From Desulfobulbaceae bacterium (GTDB lineage: Bacteria; Desulfobacterota; Desulfobulbia; Desulfobulbales; Desulfurivibrionaceae), in contig DOZO01000038.1 of assembly GCA_003517965.1 (NCBI GenBank), forward strand, positions 1 through 25,898: a DNA stretch of 25,898 nt. Direction: 5' to 3'. The position numbers and the translations under genes were made by a program. The notes under the pieces are model-generated. The model was not told the origin of the DNA. It worked only from the letters and a program-made list of their open reading frames with translations, and did not search any database. Positions 14,929-23,164 of the stretch are shown here, in pieces. Every line of letters starts with the position of its first letter. The stretch's first letter is position 1.

Positions 14929-15926
14929 TTCGGCTTGAGCGCATGCATTGCCTTGTTACCGGGGGCGCAGGCTTTATCGGTTCCAATCTGGTTGACCGGC
15001 TGTTGGCAAGGGGCTGCCGGGTCCGGGTGCTCGACAATCTGAGCAACGGAAAGATCGCCAACCTCTCCCATCATTTCGCTGACCCTAATTTTGCCTTCAG
15101 CCAGGGTTCGATCACCGACCCCGGCGATGTGGAACAGGCCCTCAAGGATATCCAGGTAGTTTTTCACCTTGCCTGCCTGGGGGTCAGACATTCCCTTGCC
15201 CACCCCTTTGAAAACCACAGGGTCAATGCCGAGGGGACTCTACTCCTGCTTGCCGCTGCCAGAAGGGCCAAGGTAACCCGCTTTGTTCACTGCTCTTCTT
15301 CGGAGGTCTATGGCTCCGCGCAATATGTCCCCATGGCGGAGAACCACCCGACCCAGCCCTGCACCGTGTACGGAGCCAGCAAGCTGGCCGGGGAGGCCTA
15401 TGCCCGCGCCTATCACCGCGCCTATGGCCTGCCCACCGTTATCATCAGACCTTTCAACACCTATGGGCCCCGTTCCCACCATGAGGGGGACGCCGGGGAG
15501 ATGATCCCCAAATCCATAGTCCGGGCCTTGAACGGCAAGGAGATTCTGGTCTTCGGCGATGGCAGCCAAACCAGGGATTTCACCTTTGTAGAGGATACGG
15601 CCGCAGGGCTTATGGCGGCGGCGGAATGCGAGGCCATGAACGGCCTCACCCTGAACCTTGGTTGTAATTTTGAAATCTCCATAAAAGAGCTGGCCGAAAA
15701 ACTGGTGGCCATGGTCGGCAACGCTGCGACCACGCTCCAGTTTACCCCTGCCCGCCCAGGCGATGTCAGCCGGCTCCATGCCGATCCCTCCGCCTTCATG
15801 GGGCTGTGCGGCTGGAGGCCGGCCATCACTTTTGAGGCCGGACTTGAAAAGACCATCGCCTACTTCCGGGAGCATCCCCTTGGCCCGACAGGCCTCCTGC
15901 AAGGCGAAGCCGGACGGAACTGGTGA
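14925..15926 (+). CDS. Extended SDR NAD-dependent sugar epimerase/dehydratase
   Basis: A 333-residue nucleotide-sugar enzyme. The Rossmann motif is VTGGAGFIGSNL (GxxGxxG, G13-G16-G19), the active site is Y149-G-A-S-K153, and SSSEVYG supplies the Ser. RPFNTYGPR and FGDGSQTRDFTFVEDTA are typical of GalE/RmlB-like 4-epimerases and 4,6-dehydratases. Sequence alone does not separate epimerase from dehydratase or decarboxylase. If it is a 4,6-dehydratase, the following aminotransferase and the PglD-like transferase would make a 4-amino or 4-acetamido 6-deoxy sugar. It overlaps the preceding stop (ATGA); the next start is two bases after its stop. Confidence 0.87.
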   Translation: MIRLERMHCLVTGGAGFIGSNLVDRLLARGCRVRVLDNLSNGKIANLSHHFADPNFAFSQGSITDPGDVEQALKDIQVVFHLACLGVRHSLAHPFENHRVNAEGTLLLLAAARRAKVTRFVHCSSSEVYGSAQYVPMAENHPTQPCTVYGASKLAGEAYARAYHRAYGLPTVIIRPFNTYGPRSHHEGDAGEMIPKSIVRALNGKEILVFGDGSQTRDFTFVEDTAAGLMAAAECEAMNGLTLNLGCNFEISIKELAEKLVAMVGNAATTLQFTPARPGDVSRLHADPSAFMGLCGWRPAITFEAGLEKTIAYFREHPLGPTGLLQGEAGRNW

Positions 15927-15927
15927 G

Positions 15928-17181
15928 ATGATGATCCCCCTTGCAAAGCCATGCCTTGGCGAAGAAGAAGCGGCGGCCGCCCGCCAGGTGATTCTCTCCG
16001 GCTGGGTGACCCAGGGACCAAAGGTCAAGGAGTTCGAAGACCATTTCGCGGCCTACACCGGGGCCAGATACGCCTGCGCGGTTTCAAGCTGCACCACCGC
16101 CCTGCACTTGGCTTTAATGGGGGTAGGGGTCGGACCAGGTGATGTGGTGGTCACCGTGAGTCACAGCTTCATCGCCACCGCCAATGCGGTAAGGCACTGC
16201 GGGGCTGAGCCGGTTTTTGTGGACATCGAACCAAACTTCTATAATATGGACGTGGCCAAACTGGCACAATTTCTCGCCGAGGAATGTCAACATGAAGAGG
16301 ATGGACTCTACTACCGGGATATTGCCCGACTTTGCGTAGGTGAGTCCCCCCTCCGCTTTGTCGATCCTGCAAAAAAAAGACCTGGTCGAATAGCCGCCCT
16401 CCTGCCGGTGCATCAGATGGGCCTGCCCTGTGAAATTGGCAGGATCGTTACCCTGGCCCGGCAATATGGCCTGCCGGTGGTTGAGGATGCCGCCTGCGCA
16501 ATCGGCAGCGAAATCTCCCCGGACAATGGGGCCACCTGGGAGAAAATCGGCAAGCCTCATAGCGCAGTGGCCTGCTTCAGTTTTCACCCCCGCAAGGTGC
16601 TTACCACCGGCGACGGCGGGATGCTGACCACCAACGACCCTGCGCTGGACCGCCAATTCCGGCTCTGGCGGCAGCACGGCATGGGCCTCTCCGACCTGGC
16701 GCGACATGCGGCCAGCACGGTGATTTTTGAGGAATACCTTACCACGGGCTATAATTATCGCATGACCGATATCCAGGCAGCCATCGGCATCGAGCAGCTT
16801 AAGAAGCTGGCTGGCATGGTGGATAGGCGACGGCATATCGCGGCGCGCTATCAGGAACTGCTTTGCGATGTGCCCGGCCTTGGCCTGCCCTTTGAACCGG
16901 CCTCGGCAAAAATAAACTGGCAGAGCTACCCGGTGCGGCTGGCGGCTTCAGCCGGGCAGAGCCAGCGAAACTTCATGCAGCTCTTGCAGGACAAGGGCAT
17001 CGCCTGCCGGAGAGGGATCATGAATGCCCATCAGGAACCACCTTACAGCCAAGCAGGTTGGCGATTGCCGCACAGCGAGACCAGCCGCGACCAGATTATT
17101 CTGTTGCCGCTCTTTTGCGGTCTGAATGAGGAAAATCAACTCCAGGTCGCACGGGCCGTGCGGGAGGTCTGCACCTCATGA
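15928..17181 (+). CDS. Second DegT/DnrJ/EryC1/StrS aminotransferase, with an insertion
   Basis: A 417-residue PLP aminotransferase from the same fold family as the first one but clearly different. It opens IPLAKPCLGEEE, and has SSCTTALHLAL, VVEDAACAIGSE (D187) and CFSFHPRKVLTTGDGGM with Schiff-base lysine K223. Between FVDIEPNFYNMD and LLPVHQMGLPCE it carries an extra segment of about 40 residues (near 110-150), which makes it longer than usual (360-390). The start at 15928 lies one base past the SDR stop; an adjacent ATG at 15931 is equally possible. The upstream longer frame inside the SDR gene is rejected. It likely aminates the product of the preceding SDR. An A8 run at 16371-16378 lies in the inserted part. 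Confidence 0.87.
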   Translation: MMIPLAKPCLGEEEAAAARQVILSGWVTQGPKVKEFEDHFAAYTGARYACAVSSCTTALHLALMGVGVGPGDVVVTVSHSFIATANAVRHCGAEPVFVDIEPNFYNMDVAKLAQFLAEECQHEEDGLYYRDIARLCVGESPLRFVDPAKKRPGRIAALLPVHQMGLPCEIGRIVTLARQYGLPVVEDAACAIGSEISPDNGATWEKIGKPHSAVACFSFHPRKVLTTGDGGMLTTNDPALDRQFRLWRQHGMGLSDLARHAASTVIFEEYLTTGYNYRMTDIQAAIGIEQLKKLAGMVDRRRHIAARYQELLCDVPGLGLPFEPASAKINWQSYPVRLAASAGQSQRNFMQLLQDKGIACRRGIMNAHQEPPYSQAGWRLPHSETSRDQIILLPLFCGLNEENQLQVARAVREVCTS

Positions 17182-17540
17182 GCAAAACCGGCTGGCTACT
17201 GGTCTTAACAAGCGCTATCCTGGCGGTGGGGGCAAACCTCCTGCTCCGAAGCGGGGTCGAGCGGGCCGGCGGGCTTGCCGCGGGGATCACCGGGCTTGTC
17301 AATCTGGCAAGGCAGCCCTATTTTGATCTCGGCCTCATCCTTTACGCCCTGGCCACCCTGGTCTGGATCAGGGTACTCTCCGTCGAGCCGCTGAGTATCG
17401 CCTACCCGGTGCTGGTCAGCATCACCTTTCTCCTGGTGACCATGGGGGCGATGCTGCTTTTCCGGGAAAGTCTGGCCTGGCACAAAATCCTCGGTCTTGT
17501 GGTCATTCTGGCCGGAATCTTTATTGTCAGCAGGAGTTGA
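17178..17540 (+). CDS. Four-helix SMR/EamA-type membrane protein (ArnE-like lipid-sugar flippase candidate)
   Basis: A 120-residue hydrophobic protein with four predicted membrane helices (about 4-24, 45-65, 70-92, 98-118). It fits the small multidrug resistance/ArnE-ArnF fold, including YPVLVSITFLLVTMGAMLLFRESL and GLVVILAGIFIV. In sugar operons such proteins are thought to flip undecaprenyl-phosphate-linked sugars, as ArnE/F do for aminoarabinose. Context favours this over drug efflux: it starts inside the stop of an aminotransferase (ATGA) and is followed by an acyltransferase and a lipid-phosphate-type glycosyltransferase. Substrate is inference. Confidence 0.75.
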   Translation: MSKTGWLLVLTSAILAVGANLLLRSGVERAGGLAAGITGLVNLARQPYFDLGLILYALATLVWIRVLSVEPLSIAYPVLVSITFLLVTMGAMLLFRESLAWHKILGLVVILAGIFIVSRS

Positions 17541-17545
17541 CCGCC

Positions 17546-18229
17546 TTGTCCAACTACAACAAACAGACACCGCCCACCATCAAAAAGCTCCTGCTTTTCC
17601 CGTTCAACGGCAACGCCAGGGAGGCGGCCTCGGTGGTGGAGGCTATCAATCGTCAGCAAGAGACCTGGCAGCTGCTCGGCTTTATTGACGATGACCCCAA
17701 AAAACAAGGGCTACGCTTCGGTGACTACTCAGTACTGGGTGGTCGTGAACATCTGGAGCGAGACAAGGATACTTTTGTCCTCGCGGTTCCCGGCAGACCG
17801 GAGACCTTCCGGCAACGGCAGGCATTGATCGCCTCTTTAAATATGGCACCGGAACGGTTTGTCTCTATTATCCATCCCACTGCCTCCATCGGCATCGACT
17901 GCACCGTGGGAGGCAATACCCTGCTCATGGCCAATGTTGTTCTCACCGCCAATGTTTCCGTGGGCCAGAGCGTGGTAATTCTTCCCAACACCGTCATCGC
18001 CCATGACAGCACCCTGGGAGATTACTGCCTGGTCGGTGCCAGCGTCTCCGTCTCAGGCGGGGTCACCGTCGGCAAAAACTGCTATCTTGGCTCCGGGGCG
18101 CGAATTATCCAGGAAGCGAGCATCGGCGAGAGATCGTTGATCGGCCTGGGGGCCGTAGTCATCAATAACGTCGCCGCAGGTTCAGTTATGGCCGGCAACC
18201 CGGCGAGAATTATCAGGGAGTCGCGATGA
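17546..18229 (+). CDS. PglD-like sugar O/N-acyltransferase
   Basis: A 227-residue two-domain transferase. An N-terminal small Rossmann-like part (about 10-90, LLLFPFNGNAREAASVVEAI and LLGFIDDDP) precedes a left-handed beta-helix (about 95-225) with hexads such as ITHPTASIG-type repeats, GNTLLMANVVLTANVSVG and GVTVGKNCYLGSGA, ending VMAGNPARIIRE. This is the PglD architecture; PglD acetylates the 4-amino group of UDP-diNAc-bacillosamine precursors. TTG at 17546 is chosen because GGAG lies 9 nt upstream; TTG at 17537, overlapping the previous stop, is an alternative. A second acetyltransferase with a second aminotransferase suggests two amino groups are acetylated. Confidence 0.82.
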   Translation: MSNYNKQTPPTIKKLLLFPFNGNAREAASVVEAINRQQETWQLLGFIDDDPKKQGLRFGDYSVLGGREHLERDKDTFVLAVPGRPETFRQRQALIASLNMAPERFVSIIHPTASIGIDCTVGGNTLLMANVVLTANVSVGQSVVILPNTVIAHDSTLGDYCLVGASVSVSGGVTVGKNCYLGSGARIIQEASIGERSLIGLGAVVINNVAAGSVMAGNPARIIRESR

Positions 18230-19179
18230 AGCTCAGCATTGTCATTCCAGCTCTCAATGAAGAGGAGAATATCCTTGAGACCATTGCTGAACTGCGGACA
18301 GCTATCAAAGAAAGTGGCGATATCGTGGAAGCACACGAAATCATCGTAGTCGATGACCACTCCACCGACAACACCTTCGGAACTGTGTCCAGCCTGAACA
18401 GCCCCAGCCTCAGGGCCATTCGCCTCAGCCGACGCAGCGGCAGTCATATGGCCATCCGCGCCGGACTGGCGGCGGCTACAGGGGATGGGGTGCTGTGCAT
18501 CTCCGCGGACGGGCAGGATGACCCGCGCCTGCTGCGGCAGATGCTCGAACGCTGGCGGAACGGGGACAACATCGTCTGGGCCTTGCGTAAGGGCAGGGAG
18601 AACGAACCTTGGGCTCAACGACTTTTCGCCAAAGCATTTTATCGTCTTCTGGCCTGGTTCGGAAGCACGCCCACCGGGATTAATCTTTCCAGGGCCGATT
18701 TCTACCTGCTGGATTACAAAGTAGTAGCCGCCATCAACGCCTGCCCGGAGCGCAATACCTCTCTCTTCGGACTGGTCGCCTGGCTGGGTTTTAAGCAGGG
18801 CTGGGTCGAGTATGACCGTAAAGAACGGCGCACCGGCACCTCGGGTTGGAACTTTCGCAGCCGGTTGCGCTTGGCAACAGACTGGATCATCGCCTTTTCA
18901 GGAGTACCCCTCAAGTTGATGACAGCCTGTGGTTTCCTGATCTCGGGGATAGGCTTTTTGTATGCCCTGATAGTCATTACCCGCAGCATTCTCTTCGGTA
19001 GCCCCCTAATAGGATGGTCTTCAGTCATGACCGCTATCCTGCTCTTGGGCGGCGGCCAGATGATGATGCTCGGCATCATCGGCGAATACCTGTGGCGGAC
19101 CCTCGATGAATCCCGCAACCGACCCGCCTGGTTTATCGAACAGGATTCCACCCATCCTGGACATAGTTCCCCATGTTGA
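18226..19179 (+). CDS. GT2 glycosyltransferase of the GtrB/ArnC/DPM type
   Basis: A 317-residue family 2 glycosyltransferase with membrane anchors. The GT-A domain has LSIVIPALNEEENI at the N-terminus, VVDDHSTDNT (41-50) and the acidic metal motif ADGQDDP (94-100). Two C-terminal helices (about 227-255 and 265-290) end in IGEYLWRTLDE, a motif seen in GtrB, ArnC and polyprenyl-phosphate mannosyl/glucosyl transferases. The expected reaction is sugar transfer from a nucleotide sugar to polyprenyl phosphate on the inner face of the membrane. The product would be flipped by the SMR-like protein encoded upstream. The start overlaps the preceding stop (ATGA). Confidence 0.87.
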   Translation: MKLSIVIPALNEEENILETIAELRTAIKESGDIVEAHEIIVVDDHSTDNTFGTVSSLNSPSLRAIRLSRRSGSHMAIRAGLAAATGDGVLCISADGQDDPRLLRQMLERWRNGDNIVWALRKGRENEPWAQRLFAKAFYRLLAWFGSTPTGINLSRADFYLLDYKVVAAINACPERNTSLFGLVAWLGFKQGWVEYDRKERRTGTSGWNFRSRLRLATDWIIAFSGVPLKLMTACGFLISGIGFLYALIVITRSILFGSPLIGWSSVMTAILLLGGGQMMMLGIIGEYLWRTLDESRNRPAWFIEQDSTHPGHSSPC

Positions 19180-19796
19180 CCTTTTTGTACAGCCTGCTCG
19201 AACATCCCCTTGGCTATCATCTCTCCCAGCTTGTTTTCGCCCCTGGCGCCAAGAGATTACTGACTGAGCAATTGCGCAAAACCGCACAGACCTTGGGGTT
19301 TGCAGGGCTTGTTCTCGATGTCGGCTGCGGGCCGGCAAGCTGGCTGTGGAAGGTAGGCGGCCATCCCGTTGGCCTTGACCTGTCCTTTGCCTACTCGTCG
19401 GCCTTCAAGAATGCGGGGGAAATCGCGCTTACCGGCTCGGCAACAGCCTTGCCCTTTGCAAACAGCTCCTTTGCCGGGATATGGAGTATCGGCCTGCTGC
19501 ATCATCTACCCAAGGAGGCCGCCAGACAGGCCATTCAGGAGATGCTCCGCGTCTGCCGAAAAGGCGGCTATGTCGCAGTTCTTGACGCAGTGCTGCCGAC
19601 TTCTCCCTGGCAGCGACCCGTGGCGCATCTGGTCCGCAAACTGGACCGCGGCAGATTTATGCGCAAGCAGACAGAACTTGTCTCGCTGCTGCCAGAACGA
19701 ACTGACTGGGAAATAAACCGTTTCACTTACACCCTCAACGGCCTGGAGGTCCTGTGCTGCGTGTGGCACAAGCCAATGGCTGACGATGTCAATTAG
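19173..19796 (+). CDS. Class I SAM-dependent methyltransferase
   Basis: A 207-residue methyltransferase of the UbiE/Methyltransf_11 type. Motif I is LVLDVGCGPAS (47-56), the acidic residue after beta-2 lies in PVGLDLS, and ATALPFANSSFAGIWSIGLLHHL is the usual post-motif region. EMLRVCRKGGYVAVLDAV follows. In this context it probably methylates the sugar or its lipid carrier form; small-molecule methylation of another kind cannot be excluded. It overlaps the glycosyltransferase gene by 7 nt and so belongs to the same transcript. Confidence 0.85.
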   Translation: MLTFLYSLLEHPLGYHLSQLVFAPGAKRLLTEQLRKTAQTLGFAGLVLDVGCGPASWLWKVGGHPVGLDLSFAYSSAFKNAGEIALTGSATALPFANSSFAGIWSIGLLHHLPKEAARQAIQEMLRVCRKGGYVAVLDAVLPTSPWQRPVAHLVRKLDRGRFMRKQTELVSLLPERTDWEINRFTYTLNGLEVLCCVWHKPMADDVN

Positions 19797-19822
19797 ACGA
19801 TCTACAAATCTTACTTACCCTC

Positions 19823-19851
19823 TTGCTATCCTTGTTAATTGAAAGTATAGA
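19823..19851 (+). promoter_or_regulatory. Candidate sigma-70-type promoter of the DUF4143 ATPase gene
   Basis: TTGCTA (19823-19828), 17 bp, TATAGA (19846-19851): 4/6 matches in each hexamer at optimal spacing. The likely start of transcription is at or next to the A of the ATG at 19859, which would give a leaderless mRNA. That fits the lack of a Shine-Dalgarno there. It lies in the only real gap (62 nt) of the sugar operon. Confidence 0.45.
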
Positions 19852-19858
19852 TTGCAAT

Positions 19859-21037
19859 ATGAGAGATAAAATAGCCACCAGAAAATTAGAGGCCGAGGTC
19901 AACACCTGCCTGCGGGATTTTCCCGCCGTGGCCATTCTTGGCCCCAGACAATGCGGCAAGTCCACCCTCGCCAAAAAAATCATCGGGAATCGGACGGACA
20001 GCGTCTACCTTGATCTTGAACTTCCCTCCGATGTACAGAAACTCTCCGAACCAGAATTGTTTCTGGGCAGGCACGCCGCCAAGCTTATCTGTCTTGATGA
20101 AATCCAGCGCCTGCCGGAAATATTTCCCGTATTGCGCGGCATCATCGATGCGAACCGGAGCAACAGCCGCTTTCTCATCCTCGGTTCCGCATCCCAGGAG
20201 CTCATCAGGCAGGGCTCCGAGACCCTGGCCGGGCGTATCGCCTATCTGGAGCTAACCCCGTTTCTGGTCAACGAGATAGCATCATCCGCCACTCAGGACG
20301 ACACCTTGCACACCTACTGGCTGCGAGGAGGATTCCCGGACAGCTTTCTCGCGCGAAGCGAAAAAGCCAGCCTGATCTGGCGGGAGAATTTTATCCGCAC
20401 CTTTCTGGAGCGGGATATCCCTCAGCTCGGCATCAGCATCCCAGCCGCCACCCTGCGGCGGGTCTGGCAACTATGCGCCCACAACAGCGGCCAGCTGTTC
20501 AATGCCTCGCAACTTGGCGCCAGTCTCGGGGTAAGCCACACCACCATGCGAAAATACATTGACCTATTGGCGCACACCTTCATGCTTCGCGTCTTGCCCC
20601 CTTTTGAGACAAACCTGAAAAAGCGGCTGGTGAAAACCCCCAAACTCTACCTGCGGGACAGTGGTATCCTGCACAGCCTGCTGCGGATCGACAACCTTGA
20701 TAACCTTTTTGGTCATCCGGCGCTGGGTGCATCATGGGAAACCGTGGTACTGGAAAATGTCATCGCCGCCATGCCTGGCTGGGACGCGTTTTTCTACCGA
20801 ACCGCGGCAGGCGCGGAAATCGATCTGGTTCTGACCCGCGGCGGAAAGAAAATCGCCGTGGAATGCAAAGCCTCCGCTGCGCCACGAGTCAGCCGCGGAT
20901 TCTGGCAAGCCCTTGATGACCTTGCCGTTGATGCGGCCTGGGTCATCACGCCGGGAACGGATCACTACCCAATAGCCCCCAAGGTCATGGTGTCCAGCCT
21001 GAGCGATTTTATAGAAGAGATTACGGTAAAGCCATGA
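19859..21037 (+). CDS. AAA ATPase with C-terminal DUF4143 domain
   Basis: A 392-residue P-loop ATPase of the AAA_14/DUF4143 family. Walker A is GPRQCGKST (28-36) and Walker B LICLDEIQ (76-83), with GSASQELIRQ as sensor region. A winged-helix-like middle part (NASQLGASLGVSHTTMRKYIDLL) and a C-terminal PD-(D/E)XK-like core (D322 ... E335-C-K337 in AGAEIDLVLTRGG and IAVECKAS) follow. The cellular role of the family is unknown; members are often scattered, horizontally moving genes. It is out of place in a sugar operon. The ATG at 19859 is chosen over a TTG at 19823, which would overlap the -35 box. Its stop overlaps the next gene's start as ATGA, so it is now coupled to it. Confidence 0.88.
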   Translation: MRDKIATRKLEAEVNTCLRDFPAVAILGPRQCGKSTLAKKIIGNRTDSVYLDLELPSDVQKLSEPELFLGRHAAKLICLDEIQRLPEIFPVLRGIIDANRSNSRFLILGSASQELIRQGSETLAGRIAYLELTPFLVNEIASSATQDDTLHTYWLRGGFPDSFLARSEKASLIWRENFIRTFLERDIPQLGISIPAATLRRVWQLCAHNSGQLFNASQLGASLGVSHTTMRKYIDLLAHTFMLRVLPPFETNLKKRLVKTPKLYLRDSGILHSLLRIDNLDNLFGHPALGASWETVVLENVIAAMPGWDAFFYRTAAGAEIDLVLTRGGKKIAVECKASAAPRVSRGFWQALDDLAVDAAWVITPGTDHYPIAPKVMVSSLSDFIEEITVKP

Positions 21038-23163
21038 GCAACGATTCTTCCCAAGCCGACCACTCTCCATCGTCCCTCTGCCCCTGGCACTGGGGCTGGT
21101 CCGCAGCGCTGGCCCTGATCGTGCTGATCACGCTCGCCTTCCGTTACGCCCTGCCGGTACGGGATGGAGATCTCTGGTTCCATATGCTCTACGGCAAGTA
21201 CTTCCTGGAAAATGGGACATTGATCGCCGACCACACCATCTTCTCCTGGACACCCACCACCAACGACACCATCTATGTTACCTGGCTACCGGATATTTTT
21301 CTCTACTTGCTCCACAAGGCCGCAGGGCTGCCGGGTATCTTCGCCTTCCGTTATCTCTGCATGCTGGTGCCGGTATTAGGCTGTTTTCTCTATGCCCGCA
21401 AATTGAAGATCACCAGTCACCCACTGACCTGGTTTTTCTGCCTGCTCGCGGTAATCATGTCCTACACCGCAGCCTTTGAAAAACCGGAAATCCTCTCCTT
21501 TGTCTTCATGACCCTTGTGGCCTGGAACTGGTGGCATATCCGAAGCAGCGGCGAGGAGGCCTGGAAAAACTGCTACCTCTTCCCGGTCATCATGCTGATC
21601 TGGGTCAACACCCACGGCGGATTTGTCTTTGGCGCGGTTTTTCTGTTTCTCATCTGGCTGGGCGAATTGCTCAACACCTGGCTTAGTCCGCAAAACACCC
21701 TGTCGCCAAAAGTGCGCAAACATCTAACCATTGCCCTGTTTATTGCCGCCTTCACCCCTCTGCTCAACCCATACGGCTATCACTATCCACTCCAGCTTTT
21801 TACCGACCTGCTCCCGACAGAAGCGAATACGAATTTCAACAAAAAAATAGCAGCATACAGCGCCACCTTTCTTGGTGAGGATGTCTACAACCTCACGATT
21901 TCCGCTGATCTGGCAATTATCCTGCTACTGACTCTTTTTTGGCGTAATTTCAAGAAAATTGACTGGTCTGTACTGCTGGCAAACTTTGTCTTCGCTTACC
22001 TCTATACCAAGTTTTACCGGGCCACCTTTTTCTGGGTGCCGGTGTTTCTCTTTTCTGCCCTTAATCTCCTGGCGTCATGCCCCATAATCCCACCAAGTTG
22101 GCAGAAGAACAAACTGCTTAACCGCCTGTTGCCAATACTGCTCCTTGCTTCTACCATTTGCCTTGCCGCCAATATTTTATACAAAGCGGCATGCATTCCG
22201 GAAAAATATTTATGGATGGGATTTGGCATCAGCGAATCAAATCCAGTAGATGAGGCCCAATACATTAAAAAATACTTCCCACAAAATCGTCTCGGCAATA
22301 CCTATGATCAAGGCGCCTACCTTTTGTGGGAATTATGGCCTGAGAATAAGGTCTTTTTTGACGCTCGCCACTTTCCGTATCGGAAATGGAGTGATGATTT
22401 CTTCTTATTCTCCCAAGGAATAAAGGTAGAAAAATTTGTAGAAAAATACCCCTGTGATCTGTGGTGCGTGAGCCTTGAACACACTGCAACCTATCTCTGG
22501 TTTGCTTTATCCCCGGAGTGGAAGCTGGCCTATTATGGGAAAAGCGCTGCTATCTTCCTTCGCCAGGATATCCCCCTTCCATCAAACACCCCAAGGGCCA
22601 GTCCTGCCCTGTCAACCCAAAAAAGTCCTTCCAGCGCAGTCACAACTCTGACCTTTGCCTTGAACATTCATGACTGGTCGGCAGTCGATCAAATCTTGAC
22701 CCACATGCGACAAGAATTTAACTTCTTTTCCCAAAAGGAAATGGTGCGCAAAGCCACCATCTTCGCTCAAGGAATCCGCGCCTACTACCGACATGATTAC
22801 GAAAAAACCGTCAAGTTGTTTGACTCGATTTATCCCGATGTGATGATCAGCAACATCACTTACGCCTACAGCCTGATCCACCTGTCAGCCATAGTATGGG
22901 AAAAAGGCGACGGTGTACAGGCAAGAAAGTTGAATAAGAGAACTTGGCTTCTCTATCCCGGCTATTACATGAACATTTATAACGCAGGGGCCATGAATTG
23001 GTTTGAGAAGATTGACCCAGATCTCTGGAAATTTCAGCTCAAAGAATTTTTAGCTCGTGCCCCAAATACCCTCAAAACGCAACTATATCGGGAGAATGCT
23101 CAGAAGATGCTTGATAATACCTTTACTGGTCGACCAGCCCTGATGACGCCAAGCCCGCCCTGA
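21034..23163 (+). CDS. Polytopic GT-C-like membrane protein (candidate pilin glycosyltransferase)
   Basis: A 709-residue membrane protein not matching a named family I can assign with certainty. About 10-12 hydrophobic helices fill residues 20-410. Between the first two lies a loop with RDGDLWFHMLYGKYF (D44-G-D46-x-W-x-H50), the place and style of the acidic catalytic motif of GT-C enzymes that use polyprenyl-phosphate sugars. A soluble C-terminal part of about 300 residues follows; its end (about 560-700) is helical and TPR-like in look. The gene starts inside the stop of the ATPase gene (ATGA) and is the last of the operon; pilA is the next gene, 255 nt away. TfpW-type and Gtr-type transferases are similar in design. 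Base composition turns AT-rich toward its 3' half. The function is inference. Confidence 0.6.
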   Translation: MSNDSSQADHSPSSLCPWHWGWSAALALIVLITLAFRYALPVRDGDLWFHMLYGKYFLENGTLIADHTIFSWTPTTNDTIYVTWLPDIFLYLLHKAAGLPGIFAFRYLCMLVPVLGCFLYARKLKITSHPLTWFFCLLAVIMSYTAAFEKPEILSFVFMTLVAWNWWHIRSSGEEAWKNCYLFPVIMLIWVNTHGGFVFGAVFLFLIWLGELLNTWLSPQNTLSPKVRKHLTIALFIAAFTPLLNPYGYHYPLQLFTDLLPTEANTNFNKKIAAYSATFLGEDVYNLTISADLAIILLLTLFWRNFKKIDWSVLLANFVFAYLYTKFYRATFFWVPVFLFSALNLLASCPIIPPSWQKNKLLNRLLPILLLASTICLAANILYKAACIPEKYLWMGFGISESNPVDEAQYIKKYFPQNRLGNTYDQGAYLLWELWPENKVFFDARHFPYRKWSDDFFLFSQGIKVEKFVEKYPCDLWCVSLEHTATYLWFALSPEWKLAYYGKSAAIFLRQDIPLPSNTPRASPALSTQKSPSSAVTTLTFALNIHDWSAVDQILTHMRQEFNFFSQKEMVRKATIFAQGIRAYYRHDYEKTVKLFDSIYPDVMISNITYAYSLIHLSAIVWEKGDGVQARKLNKRTWLLYPGYYMNIYNAGAMNWFEKIDPDLWKFQLKEFLARAPNTLKTQLYRENAQKMLDNTFTGRPALMTPSPP

Positions 23164-23164
23164 G

